Positions 8,896-16,762 of a DNA stretch of 64,000 bases are shown here, one piece after another. Position 1 is the stretch's first letter. Each line of letters begins with the position of its first letter. Position numbers and translations under genes: made by a program. Origin of the DNA: an uncultured Acetatifactor sp. GTDB lineage: Bacteria; Bacillota; Clostridia; Lachnospirales; Lachnospiraceae. The notes beneath the pieces were generated by a model. It was not told where the DNA came from, ran no database searches, and saw only the letters and a list, made by a program, of their open reading frames with translations. The DNA lies in the NCBI GenBank assembly GCA_934426825.1, contig CAKRYI010000013.1, positions 1 to 64,000 on the forward strand, read 5' to 3'.

Positions 8896-8924
8896 TTGTG
8901 TTTTTCTGCTTTCATGGGTATAAT
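8896..8924 (+). promoter_or_regulatory. Sigma-A promoter of the HAD-cca operon
   Basis: TTGTGT (8896-8901), 17-bp spacer, perfect TATAAT (8919-8924), about 54 bp before the HAD gene start. Confidence 0.65.
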
Positions 8925-8977
8925 TATATCCAGTGAGGGCAACCAATCCCTTCAACAATACAGCAAAGGTGAACAAT

Positions 8978-9793
8978 ATGAACGAAAAAGTATTAGTGCT
9001 TGATATAGACGGAACATTGACCAATTCCCGCAAGGAGATTACTCCGGCAACAAAGCGGGGAATTCAGGAAATCATGAAGAGAGGGCACAAGGTCATTCTA
9101 GCCTCCGGCAGACCCACGCCGGGAATGCGCCGTTATGAGCAGGAACTGGAACTGGAAAAATACGGCGGATACCTGCTGTCCTTTAACGGAGGGAGAATTG
9201 TAGAGTGCAGAACCGGCGAAATCGTTTATCAGCGGACACTGCCGCCGGTGGTGATTCCCAAATTATATCATTTTGCAAAAGCAAATGGCTGCGGTCTTGT
9301 TACCTATTTTGGAGACAACATTATTTCCGCTTTTGAGCCGGATGAATATCTTGCGCTGGAGTCCCGCATCAACGGCATGGAGATTCGTGTGGTGGAAGAT
9401 TTCATAAACTTTGTGGATTTTGACGTGAATAAATGCCTTATGACTGCGCCGGTAGAGAAGGCACCGGAACTGGAAAAACAGTTACAGGAAAAGTACGGCG
9501 ATACTTTGAGCATTTACCGCTCGGAACCTTTTTTCATAGAAATTATGCCGAAAAATGTGGATAAAGCAACGTCTTTAAACCGTATGTTAGAGTCCATCGG
9601 GCTTACGAGGGAAGATGCTATCTGCTGTGGGGACGGATTCAACGACATTTCCATGATTCAGTATGCCGGACTTGGCGTTGCCATGGGCAATGCGCAGCCG
9701 GCGGTGAAAGAAGCGGCGGATTATATCACGGCGACTAATGATGAGGACGGACTGGTACAGGTGATTGACCGGTTTATTTTAAAGGAAGAGTGA
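8978..9793 (+). CDS. Cof-type HAD-IIB family phosphatase
   Basis: A 271-residue hydrolase of the Cof/HAD-IIB group that removes phosphate from sugar phosphates or related metabolites; the substrate cannot be told from sequence. Motif I is VLDIDGTLT at the N-terminus with the nucleophilic Asp, motif II is the Ser in LASGRP, motif III the Lys of MPKNVDKATSL, and motif IV CGDGFNDISM. The alpha/beta C2B cap lies between motifs II and III. The frame is open further upstream to 8933, but AAAGGTGA at 8965-8972 and the position of motif I favour ATG 8978. Its stop overlaps the beginning of the cca open frame, so the two genes are probably cotranscribed from 8896-8924. Confidence 0.9.
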   Translation: MNEKVLVLDIDGTLTNSRKEITPATKRGIQEIMKRGHKVILASGRPTPGMRRYEQELELEKYGGYLLSFNGGRIVECRTGEIVYQRTLPPVVIPKLYHFAKANGCGLVTYFGDNIISAFEPDEYLALESRINGMEIRVVEDFINFVDFDVNKCLMTAPVEKAPELEKQLQEKYGDTLSIYRSEPFFIEIMPKNVDKATSLNRMLESIGLTREDAICCGDGFNDISMIQYAGLGVAMGNAQPAVKEAADYITATNDEDGLVQVIDRFILKEE

Positions 9794-9801
9794 GGAAGCA
9801 A

Positions 9802-11136
9802 ATGCGGATAGAGATACCCGAAAAAGCAAAATTCATTATAGAAACCATTACCAAAGCCGGGTTTGAGGCTTATGTTGTGGGCGGCTGTGTCCGGGATTCC
9901 ATTCTGGACAGAAAGCCGGAGGACTGGGACATCACCACATCCGCGAAACCATATCAGGTAAAAGCGCTTTTTCCGAGAACCATTGATACTGGTATTCAGC
10001 ACGGAACCGTTACGGTTATGCTGGATAAGGAAGGCTTTGAAGTCACTACTTATCGGATTGACGGAAAATACGAGGATAGCAGACATCCCAAGGAAGTGAC
10101 CTTCACGCCCAACCTCACGGAAGATTTGAAACGCCGGGATTTCACCATAAATGCCATGGCATATAACGAGCAAACCGGACTGATTGACATTTTCGGCGGA
10201 ATGCAGGACATTGAAAAAAAGGTTATCCGTTGTGTGGGGGATGCAAAAGAGCGATTTACGGAGGACGCTTTGCGAATCATGCGCGCCATTCGTTTTTCGG
10301 CGCAGCTTGGATATACCATTGAGGAAAAAACAGCGGAGGCAATCCGGGAACTGGCACCGAACCTGAGAAATATCAGCGCGGAGAGAATTCAGGTGGAATT
10401 GGTGAAATTACTGGTTTCCCCGCATCCTGACTACCTGCGTATGGCGTATGACATGGGTGTCACCAAGGTAATTTTGCCGGAGTTTGACCGTATGATGGAA
10501 ACGCCGCAGAACCATCCACACCATAAATACAATGTGGGAGAACATACCCTGCACGCGTTACTTGCCGTGCCTTGCGGCCGGATTTTGCGGCTCACCATGT
10601 TATTGCATGACGTGGGAAAGCCGGATACCCTCAGTGTGGATGAAAACGGAATCACCCATTTTCACGGACACCCGACAGTGGGAGAGGAGCTGGCAAAACA
10701 GATTTTGCGCCGGCTGAAATTTGACAATGATACCATTCACACCGTGACCTGTCTGGTGCGCTACCACGACTACGGAAACGGAGTTGACCCGGATATGCGC
10801 ATCGTGCGCAGGGGGATTCAGAAAGTCGGGGAGGACATATTTCCGTTGCTGATACCGGTGCGCCACGCAGATGTCTGTGCGCAGAGTGATTATAAAAAGA
10901 CGGAAAAACTGGAATTGCTGGATAAATGGGAGCGCCTGTATCACGAGATTGTAGCCAAGAACCAATGTGTTTCCTTAAAAAACATGGCGATAACCGGTAA
11001 GGATTTGATTGCGCTGGGCATGAAGCCCGGAAAAGAAATCGGTTCCATGCTGGACGAATTGCTTCAGATGGTAATTGAGAATCCGGAGTGTAATACAAGG
11101 GAATTTTTATTGGAAGAAGTCAGACACCGTCTTTAA
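9802..11136 (+). CDS. cca: CCA-adding tRNA nucleotidyltransferase with HD domain
   Basis: This enzyme builds or repairs the 3' CCA end of tRNAs. The head domain shows YVVGGCVRDSIL and the catalytic pair in EDWDITT. The neck follows with RRDFTINAMAY (motif B region) and EDALRIMRAIRFSAQLGY. A C-terminal HD domain is present (TMLLHDVGKPDT and RYHDY), as in the Clostridia/E. coli-like long form that may have phosphodiesterase activity. At about 444 residues the length is normal. A GTG at 9790 could extend it by four residues; ATG 9802 is preceded by AGGAAG. It is directly coupled to the upstream HAD gene. The neighbouring cotS-like gene starts after a gap of about 90 bp and may have its own promoter. 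Confidence 0.95.
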   Translation: MRIEIPEKAKFIIETITKAGFEAYVVGGCVRDSILDRKPEDWDITTSAKPYQVKALFPRTIDTGIQHGTVTVMLDKEGFEVTTYRIDGKYEDSRHPKEVTFTPNLTEDLKRRDFTINAMAYNEQTGLIDIFGGMQDIEKKVIRCVGDAKERFTEDALRIMRAIRFSAQLGYTIEEKTAEAIRELAPNLRNISAERIQVELVKLLVSPHPDYLRMAYDMGVTKVILPEFDRMMETPQNHPHHKYNVGEHTLHALLAVPCGRILRLTMLLHDVGKPDTLSVDENGITHFHGHPTVGEELAKQILRRLKFDNDTIHTVTCLVRYHDYGNGVDPDMRIVRRGIQKVGEDIFPLLIPVRHADVCAQSDYKKTEKLELLDKWERLYHEIVAKNQCVSLKNMAITGKDLIALGMKPGKEIGSMLDELLQMVIENPECNTREFLLEEVRHRL

Positions 11137-11165
11137 CATACTTTGCTTTTCCAACACATATGATA
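11135..11165 (+). promoter_or_regulatory. Possible sigma-K-type sporulation promoter before the cotS-like gene
   Basis: AACA (11135-11138) and, 18 bases later, CATATGATA (11157-11165), which fits the sigma-K -10 consensus CATANNNTA. The downstream gene is a spore-coat kinase homologue. Weak consensus, so tentative. Confidence 0.35.
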
Positions 11166-11227
11166 GGATAAGATATTCGTCCGGAACTTTCGGAAAGAGT
11201 CTTAACTGTGTGTTAGGAGGGGCAAAA

Positions 11228-12223
11228 GTGAACGATCGGGCAGTCGCTTTACTGGAACAATACGAGATAGAGGTACTTCGTACCCGCAAAGGCAGAGGCG
11301 CCATTATTTGCGACACAAATCAGGGGTGCCTGATATTTAAGGAATATACGGGAAATAATGACAGGATTGTCATGCAGGACCGATTGCTACATTATATTCG
11401 CAAGCAGGATAAGATTTTGACAGAAACCATTATCCCCACCGCCGAAGGTGCGCTTTCGGTGAAAGACGGTGACGGGGTGCAGTATGTTCTCAAGACTTAT
11501 CAGGAGGGGCGGGAATGTAACATCTATGATAAGCAGGAATGTGTGGAGGCGGTTCGCCTATTGGCGCGTCTGCACGGATGTATGGAGGTTCCCGCGGATT
11601 TGTGGGGAGATATTCCTGCTTTTTCCCAGGCAAGGGAATATGAGAAACACAATAAAGAATTGAAGAGAGTCCGCCGATATTTGAAACAGCGCAGCCAGAA
11701 GACATGGTTTGAAATCTGCCTGTTGAATTCCTTCGACTATTTTTTAAGTCAGGCGGCGGAAGTCACGCAGGAGTGGGAAGAATATCGGAAAATCAGGGAA
11801 TCTTCCGACACCGGCTGCACCGTGAACACCTACTGTCACGGAGATTACCAATATCATAACATTCTCCGCTGTGACAAGGGCTGGTTTGTCATGAATTTTG
11901 AAAAGTGCATGCGGGATGACCCCATTCGTGATTTGTACCTGCTGCTTCGTAAACTTTTGGAAAAGAGCAACTGGTCCGTTGCACTTGGAAAAGAATTGTT
12001 GGAGGCTTACGAGAAGGAAAGAAGCATTTCTGCCATGAGCAGGATTGATTTATACTACCGGCTGGCCTATCCGGAGAAGTTTTGGAAAATTGTGAACTTC
12101 TACTATAACTCCGGCAAGGCGTGGATTCCGGAGCGCAACCGGGAGAAACTGGAAAAACTGATGGTGCAGGAAAAGGAAAAACAGAATTTTTTGGAGGAAG
12201 TATTCCGAAAGGTTATGCTATAG
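11228..12223 (+). CDS. CotS-family spore coat protein (kinase fold)
   Basis: A 331-residue member of the CotS/YsxE/YutH family, which has an aminoglycoside-phosphotransferase-like kinase fold and is placed in the spore coat. The kinase loop appears as CHGDYQYHNIL, with NFEKCMRDDPIRDLYLLLRK replacing the usual metal-binding Asp block. The metal-binding motif reads Asn-Phe-Glu, where active kinases have Asp-Phe/Trp-Asp, so catalysis may be lost. The frame is open from 11075, but AGGAGG at 11216-11221 sits seven bases before GTG 11228, which also gives the normal family start. A CATANNNTA-type box upstream suggests mother-cell expression. The next gene, a PEGA lipoprotein, starts 24 bp downstream. 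Confidence 0.82.
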   Translation: MNDRAVALLEQYEIEVLRTRKGRGAIICDTNQGCLIFKEYTGNNDRIVMQDRLLHYIRKQDKILTETIIPTAEGALSVKDGDGVQYVLKTYQEGRECNIYDKQECVEAVRLLARLHGCMEVPADLWGDIPAFSQAREYEKHNKELKRVRRYLKQRSQKTWFEICLLNSFDYFLSQAAEVTQEWEEYRKIRESSDTGCTVNTYCHGDYQYHNILRCDKGWFVMNFEKCMRDDPIRDLYLLLRKLLEKSNWSVALGKELLEAYEKERSISAMSRIDLYYRLAYPEKFWKIVNFYYNSGKAWIPERNREKLEKLMVQEKEKQNFLEEVFRKVML

Positions 12224-12247
12224 GATGAATAAGAAGAGAGGAAAGAC

Positions 12248-13810
12248 GTGAAAAGACCAAAGAGAGCACATGAAAAGAACCGTTTATACAGAAAAATAAT
12301 GACGGCAGGTATATGTTTATCTGCGACACTTGTGTCATTAACGGCGTGCACCTTCCCATTTTCCAAAGGGGACAGCAGTGCCGGCAAAGGAACACAGCAG
12401 GCGGCTCTGCATAATTCCCAGACGGCGGGTGACACAGAGAAAACACGGGTAGATACCGGATTTATACTGACGGATGCAGACAGCTATGATTCGGCGGACA
12501 CCCCCATGCTGGTGGAGAAAAACAATGATGACAATACTGTCACATTCCTGAATTTCGACGTGAACAAGAGATATACCCTTTCGGTAGACGGCACAACGAA
12601 GTTTTATGACAAATATGGGGAAAGCATTTCCTTAGAGCAGATACAGTGCGGCGATATTGTTGATGTTACTTTCTTAAAATCCAAGAAGCATCTTACTACC
12701 ATGCAGCTTTCTGCCAAGGCGTGGACCTATGAAAATGTGGAGCGCTATGAAATCAACACGGTGCGCAGGGAAGTAACCATCGGGCAGGAGATTTTTAAGC
12801 TGAGTAAAGACGTGGAATACTGGTCCGGTGGAAGAAGCATCGAGGAAATGGAACTGAATCCTGTGGATATTCTGAGCTTTCAGGGGATAGATAAGGAAAT
12901 TCTGAGTGTCCGTGTGGAAAAAGGGCACGGCTACCTGCGTCTTGTCAATGATGAGAATTTTGTCGGAGGCTGGATTGAAATCGGGCAGTCCATTATTCAA
13001 CGCATCACAGAGGATATGCTGCTTACCGTGCCGGAGGGCAGCTATCAGGTAAACATCAGCAATAACGGAAGCGGCGGGACAAAAAATGTGATTATCAACA
13101 GCAACGAGGAGACAACGCTGGACATCGGGGACTTAAAGGTCGCAGAGCCCCAGTACGGAACCATTCTTTTCTCGGTGAGTCCTTCGGATGCAAAGATATA
13201 TATCGATGGGGAAGAGGTGGACGCCTCCCAGCCGGTTTCTTTGGAGTACGGAATTCACCAGTTGATAGCGAAGGCAAGCGGTTATCAGTCCATTACCAGA
13301 TACCTGCGGGTGGGTGCGGAGTCTGCCGGAATCGATGTGGTGCTGGATCAGGTGGACACCGGAACGGACAGTTCGACAAGCAGTGGAAGTACAAGTTCAT
13401 CCGCTGCGAGCAGTTCTGCCGGCGCAAGTACAAGCAGCTCAAGTTCAAGCAGTTCAAGTACAAGTTCGAGCAGTTCAAGCGCAAGTACCGGTTCGAGCAG
13501 TGCAAGCAGCTCCGCTTCCGAAAGCAGCAGTGCAAGTTCCGCTTCCTCCGCAACGGCAACGGATACGGTGACAGATTATTATAAGGTATATGTGGATGCT
13601 CCGGCGGGGGCAGAGATTTATGTGGACGGAAATTATGTGGGAATTTCCCCGTGCAGCTTCCGTAAAACCAGCGGCAGTCATGTCATCACCCTGCGAAAGA
13701 CCGGCTATGAAACCAGAAGCTATACGGTGCAGATTGATGATGAAAAGAAAGACTTTTCCTACTCTTTCGCTGATTTGGTGGCGTTAGAGAGCAAGACATC
13801 AGGACAATAA
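12248..13810 (+). CDS. PEGA-domain lipoprotein with Ser-rich linker
   Basis: A 520-residue secreted lipoprotein. The N-terminus is basic, followed by a hydrophobic stretch and the lipobox LTAC with the lipidated Cys at residue 34. A mid region of beta type (about 70-290) has no family I can name. A PEGA domain follows (about 295-375, with SPSDAKIYIDGEEVD), then a linker of about 70 residues that is almost only Ser, Ala, Gly and Thr (375-440), and a second PEGA domain at the C-terminus (VYVDAPAGAEIYVDGNYVG). PEGA domains are common in surface proteins and probably bind wall or other proteins. The start is GTG 12248 behind AGAGGAAAG. It is placed between cotS-like and mazG genes; a sporulation link is inference. 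Confidence 0.75.
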   Translation: MKRPKRAHEKNRLYRKIMTAGICLSATLVSLTACTFPFSKGDSSAGKGTQQAALHNSQTAGDTEKTRVDTGFILTDADSYDSADTPMLVEKNNDDNTVTFLNFDVNKRYTLSVDGTTKFYDKYGESISLEQIQCGDIVDVTFLKSKKHLTTMQLSAKAWTYENVERYEINTVRREVTIGQEIFKLSKDVEYWSGGRSIEEMELNPVDILSFQGIDKEILSVRVEKGHGYLRLVNDENFVGGWIEIGQSIIQRITEDMLLTVPEGSYQVNISNNGSGGTKNVIINSNEETTLDIGDLKVAEPQYGTILFSVSPSDAKIYIDGEEVDASQPVSLEYGIHQLIAKASGYQSITRYLRVGAESAGIDVVLDQVDTGTDSSTSSGSTSSSAASSSAGASTSSSSSSSSSTSSSSSSASTGSSSASSSASESSSASSASSATATDTVTDYYKVYVDAPAGAEIYVDGNYVGISPCSFRKTSGSHVITLRKTGYETRSYTVQIDDEKKDFSYSFADLVALESKTSGQ

Positions 13811-13892
13811 GGTGGGAGGTGCCAAGCCGGCGAACACCAAGGAACCAAGCCGGCGGACAAGGCGATACCATATCGGAACGGAGGATACAAAA

Positions 13893-14633
13893 GTGAGCAA
13901 AACGCGCACGGAACTGGCGAAACAGACAAGCTACAGTTATGAAGACTTTTTGGAAATTATCCGAATCTTAAGGGAAAAGGACGGATGCCCATGGGACAGG
14001 GAACAGAACCATGCCAGTTTAAAACCCTGTATGATGGAGGAGGCTGCGGAGGTTGTGGCAGCTATCCGCATTTTTGACAAAACCGGAAATTACGAAAACC
14101 TGCGGGAGGAATTGGGAGACGTTATGCTGCAGGTTGTCATGCATGCCCAGATTGCCAAGGAGGAAGGCTTCTTTTCCATGGAAGATGTAGTGTCCGAGGT
14201 GGCGGAAAAGATGGTGCGCCGTCATCCCCACATTTTTGGCAGCGTGGAGGCGGATACCTCCGAAAAAGTGCTGGAAAACTGGGAGGATATTAAGAAGAAA
14301 GAGAAGGAGGGGAAGAGCTATATTGAGTCCCCGCTTCGGGAAATCCCGTACGAGCTTCCCGCACTCACCCGCGCGGCAAAGGTTTTGAAAAAGGTGGACA
14401 AGCTGTATGAGCCTATGCCGGATTATGCTTCCTCGGTGGAAACACTCCGCAAGACCGCGGACAGACTGGCAGAGCTTACCCCGGCGGCATATGATGCGGA
14501 AGTGACAAAGCTGGTGGGAGACACCCTGATGGCAGTGTCCAACCTGTCGCGCCTCTGCAAGTTATCGCAGGAGCAGATTCTGACGGACAGAGTGGAAGAT
14601 TTGATTGACCATTACGAGGGCGGGGAGCCATAA
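13893..14633 (+). CDS. mazG: Nucleoside triphosphate pyrophosphohydrolase MazG
   Basis: A house-cleaning enzyme that hydrolyses NTPs and dNTPs to the monophosphate. The first MazG domain carries CPWDREQNHASL and the metal-binding EEAAEVVAAI plus REELGDVMLQVV. The second, degenerate domain covers the C-terminal 100 residues (ELPALTRAAKVLKKV). The length of 246 residues is close to E. coli MazG. Upstream in-frame codons reach 13812, but GGAGG at 13880-13884 points to GTG 13893. In Bacillus the corresponding position in front of the hup/yabO/yabP block is held by yabN, which also has a MazG domain, so this gene belongs to the conserved cluster. Confidence 0.93.
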   Translation: MSKTRTELAKQTSYSYEDFLEIIRILREKDGCPWDREQNHASLKPCMMEEAAEVVAAIRIFDKTGNYENLREELGDVMLQVVMHAQIAKEEGFFSMEDVVSEVAEKMVRRHPHIFGSVEADTSEKVLENWEDIKKKEKEGKSYIESPLREIPYELPALTRAAKVLKKVDKLYEPMPDYASSVETLRKTADRLAELTPAAYDAEVTKLVGDTLMAVSNLSRLCKLSQEQILTDRVEDLIDHYEGGEP

Positions 14634-14657
14634 ATGGCGCAAATATGAGGAAAATCC

Positions 14658-14686
14658 TTGACAAAATCTGTAAAAACGGATATATA
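14658..14686 (+). promoter_or_regulatory. Strong sigma-A promoter of the HU gene
   Basis: Perfect TTGACA (14658-14663), 17-bp spacer, TATATA (14681-14686) within an alternating TA run. The resulting leader is about 65 nt. Confidence 0.75.
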
Positions 14687-14759
14687 TATGTATAGATGTT
14701 TCAAAGGGAATATCTGTATAAAATACAAAAAAGAAAGCCCATTACAGGAGGAGTTCAAT

Positions 14760-15035
14760 ATGAACAAAACAGAATTAGTTGCAGCTATGGCTGAACAGGC
14801 TGGTATTTCTAAGAAGGACGCTGAGAAAGCATTAAAGGCTTTTACAGATGTTGTTGCTGATGAGTTAAAGAAAGGCGGAAAGGTTCAGTTAGTTGGCTTT
14901 GGTACTTTCGAAGTTTCCGAGAGAAAGGCAAGAGAGGGTAGAAATCCTCAGAGCGGCAAGCCTATGACTATCGCTGCTTCCAAAGCTCCTAAGTTCAAAG
15001 CTGGTAAGGCTTTAAAGGACATGATGAATGCATAA
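14760..15035 (+). CDS. hup: DNA-binding protein HU
   Basis: A 91-residue nucleoid protein that bends and compacts DNA as a dimer. It shows the full HU pattern: MNKTELVAAMAEQAGISKKD, the central VQLVGFGTFEV, then the DNA-contacting arm RKAREGRNPQSGKPM and the closing KAPKFKAGKALKDMMN. AGGAGGAG at 14746-14753 gives a strong start. It has its own near-perfect promoter and terminator, so it forms an isolated, probably highly expressed unit inside the mazG-rqcP cluster, as expected for an abundant protein. Confidence 0.96.
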   Translation: MNKTELVAAMAEQAGISKKDAEKALKAFTDVVADELKKGGKVQLVGFGTFEVSERKAREGRNPQSGKPMTIAASKAPKFKAGKALKDMMNA

Positions 15036-15054
15036 TCGTTTTGATTGACTACTT

Positions 15055-15089
15055 CAGAGAACCTGTAAAAGGGTTCTCTGTTTTTTTAT
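15055..15089 (+). terminator. Rho-independent terminator after hup
   Basis: CAGAGAACC (15055-15063) pairs with GGTTCTCTG (15072-15080), followed by seven T residues. Confidence 0.9.
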
Positions 15090-15111
15090 CTGACAAATAA
15101 GGGAGGCAAAC

Positions 15112-15351
15112 ATGAGACTTGATAAATATTTGAAGGTATCCAGACTGATTAAACGCCGCACCGTGGCAAACGAGGCGTGCGACAGCGGGCGTGTCCTCAT
15201 TAACGACAAACCGGCAAAGGCATCCGCCAATGTGAAGGAAGGGGATATTATCACCATTTCCTTTGGCAACAAGGAAGTGAAGGTTGAAGTTCTGGATGTG
15301 CAGGAGACTGTAAAAAAGGACGAGGCGAAAGAACTTTTCCGTTATGTGTAA
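15112..15351 (+). CDS. rqcP: S4-domain RNA-binding protein RqcP (YabO/Hsp15 family)
   Basis: A 79-residue protein made almost entirely of one S4 RNA-binding domain (MRLDKYLKVSRLIKRRTVAN, then VLINDKPAKASANVKEGDII). RqcP, formerly YabO in Bacillus, is the Firmicutes Hsp15 homologue that works with RqcH on obstructed large ribosomal subunits to add poly-alanine tails to stalled chains. Assignment rests on the domain, the size and the position just upstream of yabP, as in Bacillus. RBS AAGGGAGG precedes the ATG. Transcription probably starts after the hup terminator or by read-through. Confidence 0.88.
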   Translation: MRLDKYLKVSRLIKRRTVANEACDSGRVLINDKPAKASANVKEGDIITISFGNKEVKVEVLDVQETVKKDEAKELFRYV

Positions 15352-15463
15352 AGTTCCGGCATTTTTATCCTCTTTTCCCAATATAATGTAAAGAGTGTAC
15401 GGTTGAGTCGGGACAGCAGTCGGGCATAACCGGAAAGCGAAAACAGGAAATGGGAGGGGTCTT

Positions 15464-15754
15464 ATGGAGGATTTGAACGGCGGAGCGCGCACGCATAAGG
15501 TTACAATGACCAATCGGAGGACATGTACCATCAATGGAGTGAACGACGTACTTTCCTTTGACGTACATGAGATTCTTCTGGAGACAGAACAGGGAATGCT
15601 GATGATAAAAGGCGACGAACTGCATGTAAACCGGCTTACTTTAGACAAAGGAGAGGTGGACGTGGACGGCAAAATTGACAGCTTTACCTATTCGGATGTC
15701 GCAGCCGCGGGCAGCCGCCAGAATGAATCTTTTCTGACCAAACTGTTCCGATAA
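15464..15754 (+). CDS. yabP: Sporulation protein YabP
   Basis: A 96-residue sporulation protein of the YabP/YqfC family, recognised by HKVTMTNRRTCTINGVNDVL and by its small all-beta composition (GMLMIKGDELHVNRLTLDKG). YabP is needed for spore formation in Bacillus, and its molecular role is not known. It lies between rqcP and yabQ, exactly as in Bacillus. GGGAGGGG in front supports the ATG at 15464. There are 110 bp of non-coding sequence before it. Confidence 0.92.
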   Translation: MEDLNGGARTHKVTMTNRRTCTINGVNDVLSFDVHEILLETEQGMLMIKGDELHVNRLTLDKGEVDVDGKIDSFTYSDVAAAGSRQNESFLTKLFR

Positions 15755-15766
15755 GGGGAGCAGTTT

Positions 15767-16246
15767 ATGGCAGATGAAAACCAGTTTCTTCTGTATGCCA
15801 CCCTGATGGGCGTATACATAACATTTTTTTATGATATATTGCGGATTTTCCGCAGAGTGATACCGCATGCCAATTTTATGGTGTCCTTGGAGGACATCGG
15901 CTTCTGGATATATTGCAGCATCAAAGTTTTTATGCTGATGTATTACGAAAGCGACGGGACGCTGCGGTGGTTTGCGGTGCTGGGTGCGCTGCTTGGCATG
16001 ACGGTGTACCGCAAGCTGGTAAGCCCCTTTTTTGTAAAATATCTTTCCCTCGGTTTAAAGTGGGTGCTGGGAATTCTGGTAAAGTCTGGAAAGTTTTTAT
16101 TTCGCCCGTTTTATAAAATCGGAAAAAGGCTTGCAAAGTCCTGCGCGGCGGCGTCTGCAAGGGCAAAACGCAGGAAAAAGGAGCGTAAGCGATTCCTGAA
16201 AAAGAAGTTGACGTTCTTGGGAAAAGTGCTTAAAATGGTGATATAG
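15767..16246 (+). CDS. yabQ: Spore cortex biosynthesis protein YabQ
   Basis: A 159-residue membrane protein with four hydrophobic segments in the first 110 residues (starting QFLLYATLMGVYITFFYDIL) and a very basic C-terminal tail of Lys and Arg. YabQ is required for cortex formation and localises to the forespore membrane in Bacillus. It starts twelve bases after yabP with GGGGAG as ribosome-binding site, so both are in one operon with divIC. The assignment uses the N-terminal pattern, the topology and the strict synteny. Confidence 0.88.
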   Translation: MADENQFLLYATLMGVYITFFYDILRIFRRVIPHANFMVSLEDIGFWIYCSIKVFMLMYYESDGTLRWFAVLGALLGMTVYRKLVSPFFVKYLSLGLKWVLGILVKSGKFLFRPFYKIGKRLAKSCAAASARAKRRKKERKRFLKKKLTFLGKVLKMVI

Positions 16247-16278
16247 GGTTGTGCTGCAGGTACACGGAGGTGCTGCTT

Positions 16279-16587
16279 ATGGCAAGAAGAAAAGTGGCTT
16301 ACCGCAAGAGACGCCAGAACCGGTTCAGTATGTTTCTGGTGACACTGGTTGTTTTAATGCTCATGATTGTGGTAGCAGTCAAAAGTGTAGAATTGAAAAG
16401 TAAAATCGCGGTGGTGGATGCGAAGGAACAACAGCTGCTCACCCAGATAGAGGATGAGAAAACGCGGGCGCAGGAAATCGAGGAGTACCGCAAATACACC
16501 CAGACCAAAGCGTACATGGAAGAGGTTGCCAAGGATAAACTGGGCCTTGTGTATGAAGGTGAGATTCTTTTTAAAGAGAATAAATAA
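16279..16587 (+). CDS. divIC: Septum formation initiator DivIC/FtsB family
   Basis: A 102-residue bitopic division protein: a basic cytoplasmic head (ARRKVAYRKRRQNR), a single membrane helix (about residues 17-36), then a Glu/Gln/Lys-rich coiled coil that ends in AKDKLGLVYEGEILFKEN, the typical DivIC/FtsB tail. It joins FtsL and DivIB/FtsQ in the divisome and helps activate septal wall synthesis. The frame opens at 16249, but GGAGGTG at 16266-16272 and the family start support ATG 16279. A good terminator follows, which separates it from spoIIE. Confidence 0.9.
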   Translation: MARRKVAYRKRRQNRFSMFLVTLVVLMLMIVVAVKSVELKSKIAVVDAKEQQLLTQIEDEKTRAQEIEEYRKYTQTKAYMEEVAKDKLGLVYEGEILFKENK

Positions 16588-16633
16588 TGTTTAGTACATA
16601 GATTCAGAATCAGATTCTGAATGAATAAAAACA

Positions 16634-16661
16634 GGCAGAAGCTGCGGCTTCTGCTTTTTTT
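16634..16661 (+). terminator. Rho-independent terminator after divIC
   Basis: GCAGAAG (16635-16641) pairs with CTTCTGC (16648-16654), followed by seven T residues. A second inverted repeat ATTCAGAATC/GATTCTGAAT precedes it at 16602-16622. Confidence 0.88.
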
Positions 16662-16693
16662 GTCGCAAAAAATAAAGGCAGTCCCGCCCTGTT

Positions 16694-16726
16694 TTGACAA
16701 AAATCGTAGATTCCTCTCACTATAAT
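16694..16726 (+). promoter_or_regulatory. Spo0A-type spoIIE promoter with 21-bp spacer
   Basis: A perfect TTGACA (16694-16699) and a perfect TATAAT (16721-16726) are separated by exactly 21 bp. In Bacillus the spoIIE and spoIIG promoters have the same over-long spacing and need Spo0A bound over the -35 region. Here the minus strand across the -35 box reads TTTTGTCAAAA, matching the core of the 0A box, and TGTCGCAA at 16661-16668 is a near-match upstream. Confidence 0.75.
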
Positions 16727-16762
16727 CAAGTACAGCCTATGGGCAAAAGGGAGGAAGAGCAA

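Noticed and set aside
8291..9033. Minus-strand frames of 147 and 186 codons in the spacer before the HAD gene
   Set aside because: Low-complexity Phe/Leu/Ser composition from A-rich sequence on the other strand; they run through the terminator and the promoter.
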